From: an uncultured Methanomicrobiales archaeon
GTDB taxonomy: Archaea; Halobacteriota; Methanomicrobia; Methanomicrobiales; Methanospirillaceae
Length of the DNA stretch: 64,000 nucleotides
Direction: 5' to 3'
NCBI GenBank assembly: GCA_903832665.1
Contig: CAILCG010000019.1
Span: forward strand, 96,770 to 160,769
The notes below the pieces were generated by a model. It saw only the letters and a list, made by a program, of their open reading frames with translations, searched no databases and was not told the origin of the DNA. The position numbers and the translations under genes are program-made. This document shows positions 38,298-48,402 of this stretch, piece after piece (the first letter of the stretch is position 1; every line of letters begins with the position of its first letter).

Positions 38298-40802
38298 TCA
38301 AGAAAATTTCACTCCCAGGTATCCACCGAGCTGGTCAAACCGTACCATCCATTGTTTCGCAAGGGCATCTCCCGAGCGCGAGATCGTCTGTTTGGATGCA
38401 AATCTTTTCCGCCCTATGAGGAAGTAGCGATTCTGGGATTCCCACAGATTGTAATTCAGCGAGAGCGGTGACAATAACCGGAAAATTGTTGCGATCTTTT
38501 CCATCAGGACGAAATCATCCGGGTTTTCCAAAAGACGCTGCATAATTTTTGTTATTGCGATACTTGCCGTAAAATTGAGAGTTTCTGTATCCGGTACAAA
38601 CTTTCCCCCGGCCATCTCTTCGACAAGAACTTCCAGTCGTTGCGTGTCTAGATTGTCATCGGAAAGGACTTTCTTGAGATCCAGGTTGATAATATACCAG
38701 ACCGGATCCTCGAGTACTTTTGGCGGGGGGATCTGCATCTCCTTCATCGCGTGGAGGAGCGGATAGAACTGGTTATAGATATGCCGGAACGCGGATTCGA
38801 GGTCTATAAGGGTGGTATTAAGAATGGCGTACAAGACCTTTCGCTGACCGTCCCGGAACAGGTCCCAGAGCGAATAGAAACTCTTGCCATAGTGGTTTTC
38901 GAGGCTGAGGATCATCCGGGGTATATCACTTTTGGAAAATGCCTCCAGTAATTCCCCCCGCATGGCAAAATAAGCCTGTTCCTCGGAAAATTCAGCAGCT
39001 CCTCCCATAAAATTATGGTTTCCTATATGGAGGACCGCAAACATCAGGGTATTTTCTTCCCCTGTGATATCCGAGTACAAAAAGACTTTTCCGATGGCCA
39101 GTTTGAGTTCGCCACCTTCGGTCTTTGTGTAGGCTTCATTATTGAGAGTATAATTTTTAATCTTTATGGTTTCCGGAGAATCTTCAATCAGCGACGACAA
39201 GGCGTAGTGAAATCCTACCCGGGAGAGATCCACGACTGATGTCTGTACGAACGTCCGGTACACCTCTCCCCCATCCTCATATTCCGATACATTACTCGGA
39301 GCTTTTTTCAGTCTGTTGATAAATTCCGGTTCAGGATCAAATCCTGCAACTTCCCGCACAAGCTGTATGGCACGACATGCATACCGCAGGACCTGGACCG
39401 ATTCTATGCCGGAAATGTCGTCAAAGAACCATCCGCAGCTCGTGTACATGAGCATCCCGTTTCTCTGGATCTCGAGCAGTTTGAGCACTTCGATTTTGTC
39501 CTAAGCCAGCAGTGTCCGGGATGCATGTTTTGAGAAGAACGATTCAATGTTGTGGGGCGACCGGTCCATGATTACGTCGATATAATCATCCCGAGCCAGC
39601 CAGGGATCCGTTACAAACGAGCGCATCCGGTCATCATAGAGTGAAATGAGGATCTCCCGCAGCCAGTCCATTGCTTCCCGGAGGGGGGATCGCCATTTCT
39701 GTCGCGAGACGAGCGAGCAACTTTTAACCGAGATCGGTTCGCCCTTCAATCCGGGATGTGAGAATGGATTTGTCGGGTTCATCTGGATGATGGTACCAGG
39801 GGTGCAGCACCCGCAGTCTTCTCTCCAGCGTTCGATACCGTGAGGGCAACTCCAGGATGTATTTTCCAGGATCTCGACCTGGTGCGTGGGAGGATTATTG
39901 TCTAAGTATTCTCCATAGATCGTGATCCTCGCCAGATCTTTCGATTCGATCAGGTAGAGGGCGTACGCAAGTGCCATATCTCCAAACCGGTGGTGATGGC
40001 CGTATGTCTCGCCGTCGGAGGCAATGTTCAATAACCCGGACTGTTTCTGGAACTGGGAAAAATATCGTATCATCCGGTTGGCAAACACTTCACCATTTTC
40101 CAAAAGATTGCTAAAAGCGATCTCCTGCGAGATACCCTCATCATAAAAAAAGATCGCAATCGACATACCGGATGGCAACCGGCAAAGGTACGGCTCGGAA
40201 GTATCAATACTCCCCCGGCTCACATCGGTCCATTCTGCATCATTGACCAGTCTTATCCTTTTGGCTTGTTTTGAAGAAAGGATCGTAAACCTGATCTTCT
40301 GTTCTGCAAGGATGGATAACGCCTCGTTGTCAACTGCCGTTTCGGGCAGCCACATGCCTTCAGGCTCCCGCCCGAACCTGGATATAAAATCCTTGATTCC
40401 CCAGACAACCTGGGTACGTTTGTCCCTGCTGTTTGCAAGGGGCATAATGAGATGGTTGTACACCTGGGCAATGGCAGATCCGTGCCCGGAGAACCGTTTG
40501 ATACTCTCTTTATCCGCTTCAAGAACCGCCTGGTATACTTCCTTGTTGTTCTGCTCCAGCCATGTCAGAAGTGTGGGCCCGAAATTGAAACTGATCTTTG
40601 TATAGTTATTGACGATATCGATGATCTTTTTGTCCTTATCGAAAATGCGGGATGCCGCATTTGGTGCATAGCATTCGGCAGTAATGCGTTCATTCCAGTC
40701 GTGATATGGATAGGCAGAATCCTCAATCTCGACTTCCTCAAGCCAGGGGTTTTCGCGGGGAGGCTGGTAAAAATGACCGTGAATACAGACAAAACGACTC
40801 AT
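38298..40802 (-). pseudogene. GH57 glycosidase with DUF3536 domain, interrupted by in-frame TAG
   Basis: Normally one protein of about 830 residues. The N-terminal half (39501..40802) begins CIHGHFYQPPRENPW and has GHGSAIAQVYNHLIMPLA, MWLPETAVD and SDGETYGHHHRFGDMALA, the GH57 catalytic regions. It ends at SRTLLA with a TAG at 39503-39501. The same frame continues DKIEVLKLLEIQRNGMLMYTSCGWFFDDISGIESVQVLRYA into the DUF3536 half (38298..39488) with no other lesion. A CAG, TCG or GAG to TAG change would explain it. The second half has no evident ribosome site. As in ppdK1, the interruption is an amber codon in otherwise conserved sequence. Confidence 0.87.
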
Positions 40803-41097
40803 GCATTCATTCCTTTTCCTGGCATTGTCCTGGGTTCAAACGCCGGTTCTTCGTCAATCACCCTTTCTCTCTTTACAGGATAAGAATCTTCCTGACCCGT
40901 TCCCTGCAGTAAGCATCTTCAGAAGTATCCAATCTCCCCTGAATCCTGAACTTTTCAGAATGAGATGGATTTGTGCAAAGATTTTTTTAACGGGAACTCG
41001 TACGATAATAATTTTTTCTGAAGTGCCCGGCAAAATCATAAAAAAATCTATAAAAAAAGCAGGAATCCTTGTTTTTGATTACCGGCCAGGGAAAAAC

Positions 41098-41286
41098 CTA
41101 GAGTTTTTCTACCGTGATTCGCACACGGTCACCGGCTTTAAGTATGTGCCCTTTTGGGATGTCAATGTTATACCACAATGCATTCGGGGTATCCTGAGTG
41201 GGATCCTGCGACATGAGGCAATCCTTGTGGTCATTGATATCGGCAACGAATTCTATCTCAGATTCGAACTCCAGAACTTTGGTCAT
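41098..41286 (-). CDS. Small protein of unknown function
   Basis: A 62-residue acidic protein (MTKVLEFESEIEFVADINDHKDCLMSQDPTQDTPNALWYNIDIPKGHILKAGDRVRITVEKL) with a beta-rich, OB- or SH3-like C-terminal end. It lies 24 bases downstream of the winged-helix gene on the same strand, so it may be co-transcribed. No clear ribosome site is visible. The antisense ORF 40801..41304 has no coding character. The 294 bases between it and the GH57-DUF3536 gene hold only AT-rich promoter-like sequence. Confidence 0.5.
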   Translation of the reverse strand: MTKVLEFESEIEFVADINDHKDCLMSQDPTQDTPNALWYNIDIPKGHILKAGDRVRITVEKL

Positions 41287-41310
41287 GATAAAAATGTGAG
41301 ATGAATGGAC

Positions 41311-41562
41311 TTAGCACGCCCGGGGCGTGACCATCCATGTCGTACTGTTCGAATAGCTCCACCGTATGATGTCGAGTTCTTTGCAGTTGTCTGCAAGGAT
41401 CGCCATGTTGGTTCCTACCTCTTTTGGTGACAGACCGAGATCTTTGGCAATATACTTCGATTTGAAGTAGTGTTTGCCCAATGTTATACCCGAATTGAGG
41501 TACTGGACGATCTTGTGCTGGGTCTCATTATACGTATCACGTAACTTTTTGGTAGTTGACAT
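41311..41562 (-). CDS. Small winged-helix protein (DUF7123-like)
   Basis: An 83-residue protein with one helix-turn-helix: ETQHKIVQYLNSGITLGKHYFKSKYIAKDLGLSPKEVGTNMAILADNCKELDIIRWSYSNSTTWMV. The KYIAKDLGLSPKEVGTNMAIL motif is shared by a family of small archaeal wHTH proteins found in methanogens and haloarchaea, probably DNA-binding regulators. I chose the internal ATG at 41562 because TGAGG lies seven bases upstream; the track starts five codons earlier. Targets are unknown. Confidence 0.72.
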   Translation of the reverse strand: MSTTKKLRDTYNETQHKIVQYLNSGITLGKHYFKSKYIAKDLGLSPKEVGTNMAILADNCKELDIIRWSYSNSTTWMVTPRAC

Positions 41563-41801
41563 GTCATGCCTCAGCATTAGAAACTCATATAATCCAAGTG
41601 ATATATAAGGGTATCGGATTTTCGGGCGAAATATTAGGTCTCATTTTTCTCACTGGGAGGTAATTCAGACCCGAAAAAAAGATATCAGGTCCCCGCCAAT
41701 CCGATCTTTTAAAACAATTGTTTTCAGGTAATTTTAACCATTTACGGCGATATTTTTGTGAGGTGGACGAAAAAATCATCCTATATAATCGCAAAAAATT
41801 A

Positions 41802-43646
41802 TTACTGAACCTGCGCATCGGCAATCTTGTCGATCAATGCTTCGATAACTACAGAGCGCATACCTTCAACAAATTTTATACTGCCTACTACCAGGTGCCC
41901 GCCACCGCTGATTCCACCGCCCGGAATCTCCACACGCAGCTCCCTGACCATTTTGGGGATGTTCATAAGGACTCCACGGGAGCGGAGCACGGCAAAATCC
42001 GGTCCGAATCCTATGGTTACAACCGGTTTTCCCGCATTCTGCTGGCAAAGACGGTCGTGCACCTCACCGGATGTCTTGCCCGGTGGGGGGAATGTGAATT
42101 TGTGAGCATGGATCTCTACATCCAGGAGGAAGAGGCGTGCGTCATTTTTCAGGACACGGGGATCCACATGGGCCATGCAGGCGCTCATCTGGTCCGCGAT
42201 CATGGTGTTTGCCCCATCGACGAGGAGTGATAAGAGTTTCTTATGCCGCTCGGTATTTCCGGTCAGGTTTAAGATATCCTTTACAATCTCCCTGCCATCG
42301 TTAAACCGGAGCCAGAACTGCTCGTAGTCGAGCGCAAGCGCAATATCCTTACAGGCCTGTTCAGGGAAATTATCCTTCACAAGGTCCAGGAATAATGCCC
42401 GTTCCGGCGCCTCGGAGCGGTCGCCTACCGCTGCCACTGCCGGGAGGTGCCGGATCAATGGTTCGACTTTGGGATTGATCAGCCGTGCAACTTCCGTGCC
42501 AAGCATACCGGCCGTGATGCCAAAGTCCCCGCCTACGTGGTAGGGATTGACATGTGCAAGGAGGTATTTATCAATGGATGCATCCGGATGGTGGTGGTCG
42601 ATAACCACAAACGGGATCTCGTAGACACTGGCGATCTTGTACGAGGGTTCATCCTCTTCAGTCGATCCATTATCGGTGAGGATCACAAGCGGCATCTTCT
42701 GGCCAAAGCGGACATGGTCCTTTAACGAGAAGTCCAGATCCCGGGTGATATCTTCGATCTCGTAGAACGGTGCTTTTGAAGGAGCCCGTTTGAACAAGAA
42801 GTACTCAGCATCAAAGTCCCCGCCACTCTCGCGAATCAGGGAAACGACTGCCTGTTCGATTGCCACGGCCGAGCAGATGCCGTCTGCGTCGGCATGGTGA
42901 CGCAGGATAATTGGCTGGGAGGTAAAGACCGCTTTCCGGATGATCTTTGCGACTTTTCTCATCTCGGGACGGAGTTTTTCCATGACCTCGCTGGGGACAA
43001 GGAGGGGAATCGTCTCGGGCTCTGAACGGAGATCCAGTGCTTTCTCGATCCGGACCTTCACAACTTCTGCATCTTCATCGGTGAGAATGGAAAGGCCGTC
43101 CACTTCAATCTGGAGCTGGCCGTTCCTCATCATCACTTCTCCGAGAAGTTTGACCATATCCCCGAGCTCTGCTTCGGGATAGGCCCGAACACCGGCTTCG
43201 ATGAATGCTGCACCGTTCTGGGTCCCGGTCTCGTCAACGATGGTGAAGATGGTGGGCCCGCTGGTCTGCTTGATCTGGGCGATCTCCCCTTCGATGGCTA
43301 CGGTCTTTCCCAGTTTTGAAGGCAGGTCAATTATTCTGACCGTGGTTGATTTCCGTTCTACATTCTCAACCTGGTATACCTGGTACTGCACTTCCTCGAG
43401 ATCGATATTTCCGTTTGGCCGTACTTCCCGCACCTTTACCAGTACGGAATCGCGTTCCTTGTGCTCGGATTTGACATTGCTCTTGTGCACAAGTCCCTTG
43501 ATCCGGTCATTTAACTGTACGAACATGCCGAAGGTAGCAAAACCCTGCACCTTCCCGAGGTAGATATTTCCTGCTTCGACATCTGCGAGATCGCAGCCGG
43601 TGCCGAGCCGGTAGACGAGCACATTGTTTGAATCGGTATTTTCCAT
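41802..43646 (-). CDS. Archaeal RecJ-like DHH phosphoesterase with S1 and OB domains
   Basis: A 614-residue nuclease-type protein. Residues about 20-90 form an S1 RNA-binding domain (EAGNIYLGKVQGFATFGMFVQLNDRIKGLVHKSNV), about 95-200 an OB fold, then the DHH catalytic core with LRHHADADGICSAVAIEQAV, ILTDNGSTEEDE and FVVIDHHHPDA, and the DHHA1 tail GGGISGGGHLVVGSIKF. This layout matches the large archaeal RecJ-like proteins implicated in single-strand nucleic-acid degradation and repair. It is a single-gene unit with a 152-base gap to RNase Z. Confidence 0.9.
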   Translation of the reverse strand: MENTDSNNVLVYRLGTGCDLADVEAGNIYLGKVQGFATFGMFVQLNDRIKGLVHKSNVKSEHKERDSVLVKVREVRPNGNIDLEEVQYQVYQVENVERKSTTVRIIDLPSKLGKTVAIEGEIAQIKQTSGPTIFTIVDETGTQNGAAFIEAGVRAYPEAELGDMVKLLGEVMMRNGQLQIEVDGLSILTDEDAEVVKVRIEKALDLRSEPETIPLLVPSEVMEKLRPEMRKVAKIIRKAVFTSQPIILRHHADADGICSAVAIEQAVVSLIRESGGDFDAEYFLFKRAPSKAPFYEIEDITRDLDFSLKDHVRFGQKMPLVILTDNGSTEEDEPSYKIASVYEIPFVVIDHHHPDASIDKYLLAHVNPYHVGGDFGITAGMLGTEVARLINPKVEPLIRHLPAVAAVGDRSEAPERALFLDLVKDNFPEQACKDIALALDYEQFWLRFNDGREIVKDILNLTGNTERHKKLLSLLVDGANTMIADQMSACMAHVDPRVLKNDARLFLLDVEIHAHKFTFPPPGKTSGEVHDRLCQQNAGKPVVTIGFGPDFAVLRSRGVLMNIPKMVRELRVEIPGGGISGGGHLVVGSIKFVEGMRSVVIEALIDKIADAQVQ

Positions 43647-43798
43647 TGAAACTCACCACACACACAGCGAAACGGGCATTTTTTCGTCAATGCCACGCGA
43701 TTAGATATCTGCTCTGTATATTCATGAATGGGTGTCTGAAGATTAAATTTACTTGTTAGCTGCAAAAAAAGAAAAAGATCAGAAGGAGTACTATCAGG

Positions 43799-44737
43799 TC
43801 AGTCCCGGAATGGCACTTCGATCATATCCAGGTCATTGGGGGACAGCACCGGCCCGGAAAATTTTTGTTTTGCATCACTGATATGTGCCTGGGAATCGAT
43901 ATACCGCGAACTGGTGTGGACCAGCACCAGCGTGCGGGCGGAAAGGACTGTTGCCGCTTCGCCGGCCTGAGCCGCCGTGGCATGGTAGAATTCAGATGCC
44001 CGGGCGGCTTCAGTCTCATCATACGTTGCATCATGGATGAGCAGATCCGCATGCCGGGCAACATCACCTAACGAGGTATGGACCGCCCGGGTATCACCCG
44101 TATAGACAATTTTGCGTCCGGGCCGGGGCGTGCCAAGTACATCTTCCGGCCTTACTTCACGTCTCTGCCCTTCAGGACCTATAATAACAGCCTCCCCGCG
44201 CTGCAGCCGGCCAAACAGGGGGCCTGGAGGTACTCCAAGAGCAATTGCTCCTTCGCGGTCGAACCTGCCCGGACGGGGATCCTCTTCAAGGGAATATCCG
44301 AGAGCCGGCATGCCATGACTCACGGCAAAGGCGGTGATGGTATACCCGTCAAACCGTACCCACGAGCCGTGATTGAGTTCGACAGCATCAATGGTGAATT
44401 TCAGGTTGAACCGGGTCACATGACGCAGGGTAGTAACAAACTCCATTATCCATTCCGGCCCGTAGATGGTAAGTGGTTCAGTGCGTCCGTTGAATGACAT
44501 AGTCTGGACAAGGCCGAATATCCCGAGGAAATGATCGGCGTGCCAGTGAGTGACGAAGATCGCATTGACCAAAAATCCGCACCGTGCCCTCATCATCTGC
44601 TGCTGGGCACCCTCCCCGCAGTCAAAGAGCAGGGTATCTGCTCCGCGACGGATCATGATGCAGGGGGGGTTACGCTGGGGCGTCGGCAGGGCCCCGGCAG
44701 TACCCAGGAAATAGACATGAAGGGTCTCGCCGCTCAC
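43799..44737 (-). CDS. Ribonuclease Z (tRNA 3' endonuclease)
   Basis: RNase Z removes 3' trailers from tRNA precursors, needed here because CCA is not encoded in the tRNA gene. The metallo-beta-lactamase motifs are FVTHWHADHFLGIFGL, KIVYTGDTRAVH, LLIHDATYDE and VLVHTSSRY. The ORF extends to GTG 44746, but GTG at 44737 (MSGETLHVYFLGTAGALPT) fits family N-termini and overlaps the upstream TGA as GTGA, so I chose it. It ends a run of overlapping genes: nrdG, UPF0200, sugar isomerase, rnz. Confidence 0.94.
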   Translation of the reverse strand: MSGETLHVYFLGTAGALPTPQRNPPCIMIRRGADTLLFDCGEGAQQQMMRARCGFLVNAIFVTHWHADHFLGIFGLVQTMSFNGRTEPLTIYGPEWIMEFVTTLRHVTRFNLKFTIDAVELNHGSWVRFDGYTITAFAVSHGMPALGYSLEEDPRPGRFDREGAIALGVPPGPLFGRLQRGEAVIIGPEGQRREVRPEDVLGTPRPGRKIVYTGDTRAVHTSLGDVARHADLLIHDATYDETEAARASEFYHATAAQAGEAATVLSARTLVLVHTSSRYIDSQAHISDAKQKFSGPVLSPNDLDMIEVPFRD

Positions 44738-45507
44738 GAGAAACACTTCCGGAAAACTGTCAGGCTTTTCTTAGCCTCTTCGATAGATCGGCCTTCAACA
44801 ACGATGACCCCGTTATAGTTCCCGGCTATGGATTTTCCGACAACATCCCAGTTGATAAGCCCATCGCCAAGTGCGAGGTGTTCGTCAGATGACCCATGGT
44901 TATCGTGGATATGGATATGACTGGCCTTGTTGACATAGGGTAGGAAACTGTTCACCTTACCCAGCGTATTTGCATGGCCAAAATCAAAAGTCATCCCGAT
45001 CCCTTCGATTCCTTCAGTCATCCCGATGAGTTCTTCGGGAAGCTGGCAGAGAAACTCTTTTACGCCAATCATATTCTCAACGCACGCCAGAACCGAGTGT
45101 TCCACAGCGCATCTTCCGATCTGCCGGAGTGCCTCTTTCTGGAGATTCCAGACTTTCTGGGGGACCAGTTTTCCTACCGGGGAGAGATAGCCGGGATGAA
45201 TGGTGACCCGGTCCGTCAGTGAGGATGCATGGGTGATGCAGGTGCAGATCTGGCGAATCGATTCGCGCCAGATTGGATCATTCAGGGTGGCAAGATTCAG
45301 GTCTCCGAACGGGGCATGGACCGAGATGCCCAGGCGCGTGCTCGTAACCACTTCCTGAATTCTTTTGAAGCATGCCGGATTATCCAGTTTGTAGTTTCCG
45401 TCAGCTACGATCTCCCAGCCCTCGTAACCGGCCTCTTCAATTCCATACACCCACGCGATGTCATCCCAGACCTTGGATGAGGAGGAGAAATACGGTTTGA
45501 TCGTCAC
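44734..45507 (-). CDS. Sugar phosphate isomerase/epimerase-like TIM-barrel protein
   Basis: A 257-residue xylose isomerase-like (AP-endonuclease 2 superfamily) barrel. Metal-ligand motifs are visible as ISVHAPFGDLN, TIHPGYLSP, ACVENMIG, MTFDFGHANTLGKV and IHIHDNHGSSDEHLALGDGLINW. The last, with its D-H-L-G spacing, is typical of sugar epimerases and sugar phosphate isomerases. The specific substrate is unknown. The GTG start overlaps the preceding gene's TGA (GTGA), and its own stop overlaps rnz, so it is translated in an operon. Confidence 0.82.
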   Translation of the reverse strand: MTIKPYFSSSSKVWDDIAWVYGIEEAGYEGWEIVADGNYKLDNPACFKRIQEVVTSTRLGISVHAPFGDLNLATLNDPIWRESIRQICTCITHASSLTDRVTIHPGYLSPVGKLVPQKVWNLQKEALRQIGRCAVEHSVLACVENMIGVKEFLCQLPEELIGMTEGIEGIGMTFDFGHANTLGKVNSFLPYVNKASHIHIHDNHGSSDEHLALGDGLINWDVVGKSIAGNYNGVIVVEGRSIEEAKKSLTVFRKCFS

Positions 45508-46052
45508 GATTCTCGCCCCAGTTGGGTAAGGACAGAGATTACTTCGGTAGAAAAATCTTCGAGGCTCCCTTCGTTTTTGATCTTGATATCTGCCTCAGCT
45601 AGTGCCCTTCCCAGCCCCCAGTTTGTTTCGCGCTCATCCCGTGCGCGAAGGGACTCCGGCAGAACAAAATCATCCGAACGGCCGCGGGCACGGATCCGGT
45701 CCAGTCGTTTTTCAAAGGAAGAATCGATGCTGATGAGGGTAAATGTGGAATAGTGCTTCCGGAACAACCTGACCTCCGCATCCCCACGGATGCCATCCAC
45801 AAGAACCAGGGGGGTGGTCTGGTGGTTGATCTCGGGTATGCACAGTGCTGCGATGGCATCCATGCCATTCTCCGCACGGAGCCGGTTTGCCGTTGCCCCG
45901 AAATTGGCATCGGAAGGTTCCAAGCCTGCGTTCTTTACTGCAGCCCGGATAATATCGCCCATGACAATGACCGGGATCCCCGCTTCTGCGGCAATCTTTG
46001 AAAATTCACCTTTGCCGCTTGCGGGCAGACCGACGACTCCTATCACCTTCAT
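45504..46052 (-). CDS. UPF0200 / dephospho-CoA kinase-like P-loop protein
   Basis: A 182-residue NMP-kinase-like protein: Walker A VVGLPASGKGEFSKIA, VIVMGDIIRAAV, LVDGIRGDAEVRLFRK and a lid-like RIRARGRSDD. It matches the archaeal UPF0200 family, related to CoaE-type kinases but of unproven substrate; archaeal dephospho-CoA kinase itself is usually an unrelated GTP enzyme. A perfect GGAGGTGA site lies eight bases before the ATG, inside the nrdG coding end (47-base overlap), which fixes the start. Confidence 0.82.
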   Translation of the reverse strand: MKVIGVVGLPASGKGEFSKIAAEAGIPVIVMGDIIRAAVKNAGLEPSDANFGATANRLRAENGMDAIAALCIPEINHQTTPLVLVDGIRGDAEVRLFRKHYSTFTLISIDSSFEKRLDRIRARGRSDDFVLPESLRARDERETNWGLGRALAEADIKIKNEGSLEDFSTEVISVLTQLGRES

Positions 46053-46743
46053 AGACTATCTCACCTCCTTCACGGGTCCGGATCTTGACACTTCGTGCAA
46101 GCCGGTCAGCAATCTTTTTCATCTCTTCTTCAGAGAGCGGACGGACATTTCCGGTTACTCCCTGCTGCAGTACCATATCTACCGTACCTGCCTCCTGTGC
46201 GATGATGGGAACTTCATCGTCATACCCCCGGAACAGGGTAATAACGACTTCGAACTCCGGCAGGTGGCCCTGTTCGTGCGCTTCCTTGCAGAGAGCAAGG
46301 GACTTTTGCACATCCTTAACATAATCTCCCCTGAGGAGATTATTATACCGCGCCCAGCGGGCCTTGATATCCAGTGCCACGTGATCGATAAGCCTCTCCC
46401 GGATGAGGGCATCCAGCGTTTCCGGGTACACACCGTTGGTGTGTACTCCGACTGCCAGCCCCATCTTTTTTGTAGCCCGGGCAAGAGAAAGCAGTGCTTC
46501 TTTCTGTGCGGTCGGCTCACCCCCGGAAAAAACCACCCCGCTGATAGCCAGCAGGGAGTCCCGGATCATACCAATAATCTCTTCGGTATCCCGCACGTCG
46601 CTGCCCGCAAGCAGGGTAGCATTCTGGCAATAGGTGCAGTGGACCGGGCAGCCCCGGAAAAAGACCACGCAGGCCGAACGGCCTCGCCAGTCAACGGTCG
46701 ATAGCGGGACAAATCCCCCGAAGTTCAGTTTGATTGAGATCAC
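46006..46743 (-). CDS. Anaerobic ribonucleotide reductase activating protein (radical SAM)
   Basis: NrdG-type activases install the glycyl radical on class III ribonucleotide reductase. The radical-SAM cluster motif is CPVHCTYC in VVFFRGCPVHCTYCQNATLL, with GVVFSGGEPTAQ and HTNGVYPETLDAL following, as in archaeal activases. The start is GTG. The C-terminus is basic (RSRRSARKRQR) and runs 47 bases into the UPF0200 gene. No nrdD lies in the window, so its partner must be elsewhere; a related pyruvate-formate-lyase-activase role is possible. Confidence 0.85.
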   Translation of the reverse strand: MISIKLNFGGFVPLSTVDWRGRSACVVFFRGCPVHCTYCQNATLLAGSDVRDTEEIIGMIRDSLLAISGVVFSGGEPTAQKEALLSLARATKKMGLAVGVHTNGVYPETLDALIRERLIDHVALDIKARWARYNNLLRGDYVKDVQKSLALCKEAHEQGHLPEFEVVITLFRGYDDEVPIIAQEAGTVDMVLQQGVTGNVRPLSEEEMKKIADRLARSVKIRTREGGEIVYEGDRSRRSARKRQR

Positions 46744-46867
46744 CGTTCCGGATTATTTCGCAGTGTGAATATTTGACGGTATTTGAGTTTAATGTTGCAG
46801 TCATGGCATCCTTCAGGATGGGAAAACCATGGGACCGCGAATTGATGGCGAAAAAAAGGGATCCGGA

Positions 46868-48145
46868 TCAGAACTGGAAATGCTTGTTCACGATCTTGAT
46901 CGCACAATAGTCGCCGCACATTGTACATCCGTCCGTATCGGCGGGCATACGCTCCGCACGGATCGCTTTTGCCCGGGCAGGGTTCATGGCAACGGCAAAC
47001 TGGCGGTCCCAGTCGAGATCGCGGCGGGCATGTCCCATTTCCAGGTCGAGGTCGCGGGTCTTCTTGAGTTTGATCATGTCGCCAACATGGGCAGCAATGC
47101 GGGAACTCATGACACCTTCGTATACTTCTTCCGGTGTCGGGAGTGCAAGGTGTTCAGCGGGGGTAACATAACAGATGAAATCCGCACCAAGTGAGGATGA
47201 GATGGCAGCACCGATTGCCGCAACCCGGTCATCGTAACCCGGGGCAATATCGGTCACGATAGGGCCGAGCATGTAGAACGGCTTGTTGTTGGTGACCCGT
47301 TTCATCAGCGTGACGTTTGCAGCAATCTCATCGATCGGCACATGTCCCGGGCCTTCGACAATCACGGGGACATTCTGGTTGTGGGCAATGTCCGCAAGCT
47401 CTGCATTGATGAGCAGTTCCTGGACTGCCGCCCGATCGGTTGCATCATGGATTGCTCCGGCGCGCATGCCATTGCCCATCGAAAGGGTGACTTCATGCTC
47501 CTTCATGATCTCGAGCAGGTAATCAAATTCACTGTAGAGCGGATTCTCTTTCTCGTTATGGAGCATCCATGCGGTCATGAATGCGCCACCGCGTGAGACC
47601 AGCCCGCCATGACGGCCCTGGTTTTTCAGGCGCTTGACCGTCTCAAAGTTGATGCCGGTATGGATGGCCATGAAGTTGGTTCCCAGCTTGGCCTGCTCGG
47701 CAGTGATCCGGAAGAGGTCATCCTCTTTCATATTGACAACCGCACCGTCCTTGATGGCCGCTTCGATAAATGCCTGATAGAGGGGGACACACCCAACAGA
47801 GAGGGTCGTGTTGGCGATCACCTGCTTGCGGATCTCAACAAAATCGCCACCGGTGGAGAGCTCCATCAGGGTATCGGCACCGGCACGTTCTGCCTGTTTT
47901 GCCTTCTCAATCTCTTCGGGAATATTTACGATGTCGGTTGAAGTTCCAATGGATGCATTGACTTTCGTGCGGAGTCCTTCGCCAATGCCGCAGATCTTCA
48001 CTTTCCGGTAGGGTGAGACCGGGATGACGATGTGGCCACCGGCAACTCCCCGCCGGACAAAATCTTCGGTGACTCCTTCCTGCTTGGCAACGATCTTCAT
48101 CTCTTCTGTGATGATACCCCGTTTGGCATCCGCGACAATACTCAT
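46868..48145 (-). CDS. Phosphomethylpyrimidine synthase ThiC
   Basis: ThiC converts aminoimidazole ribotide to the HMP-phosphate moiety of thiamine using a radical-SAM cluster. A 425-residue protein with KVNASIGTSTD, FMAIHTGINFETVKRL, SRGGAFMTAW, VEGPGHVPIDEI, MLGPIVTDIAPGYDD and ATPAEHL-like CYVTPAEHLALP. The iron-sulfur ligands lie in the C-terminal CTMCGDYCAIKI motif. Length matches the short archaeal form. I see no obvious TPP riboswitch in the 304 bases between this gene and cdc48, which hold AT-rich divergent promoters. Confidence 0.96.
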   Translation of the reverse strand: MSIVADAKRGIITEEMKIVAKQEGVTEDFVRRGVAGGHIVIPVSPYRKVKICGIGEGLRTKVNASIGTSTDIVNIPEEIEKAKQAERAGADTLMELSTGGDFVEIRKQVIANTTLSVGCVPLYQAFIEAAIKDGAVVNMKEDDLFRITAEQAKLGTNFMAIHTGINFETVKRLKNQGRHGGLVSRGGAFMTAWMLHNEKENPLYSEFDYLLEIMKEHEVTLSMGNGMRAGAIHDATDRAAVQELLINAELADIAHNQNVPVIVEGPGHVPIDEIAANVTLMKRVTNNKPFYMLGPIVTDIAPGYDDRVAAIGAAISSSLGADFICYVTPAEHLALPTPEEVYEGVMSSRIAAHVGDMIKLKKTRDLDLEMGHARRDLDWDRQFAVAMNPARAKAIRAERMPADTDGCTMCGDYCAIKIVNKHFQF

Positions 48146-48393
48146 GGAATACAGGTTACAGTAAAGATAAGATAAAGGCTCGTTTTTTCAATTCTGGATT
48201 AAATCTGGCTTGTCTTCTTAACAAGTAAAGTTGATTTGGAATAACACAGATTTTTTTGTTTATTATTTTCCCGTCAGCATTTTTTCAACCTTTAAAAAAG
48301 GCCTGGTCCGGATGCAATGATGAAGTATCCCAAGGATCCTGGAGAACATTTCCTATTCTCTATCTTTGAAAAGGGGATATCAACGTAATAACA

Positions 48394-48402
48394 TTTATAA
48401 AT
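48394..48402 (+). promoter_or_regulatory. TATA box of the cdc48 gene
   Basis: TTTATAAAT is 51-59 bases before the coding start, placing the transcript start near 48425 and leaving a short leader with the AGGTG ribosome site. Confidence 0.6.

Noticed and set aside
40801-41304. 167-codon plus-strand ORF
   Set aside because: Antisense to a better-supported small minus-strand gene and contains promoter-like AT-rich sequence.
46829-47194. Plus-strand ORF opposite thiC
   Set aside because: Shadow of the thiC coding strand.
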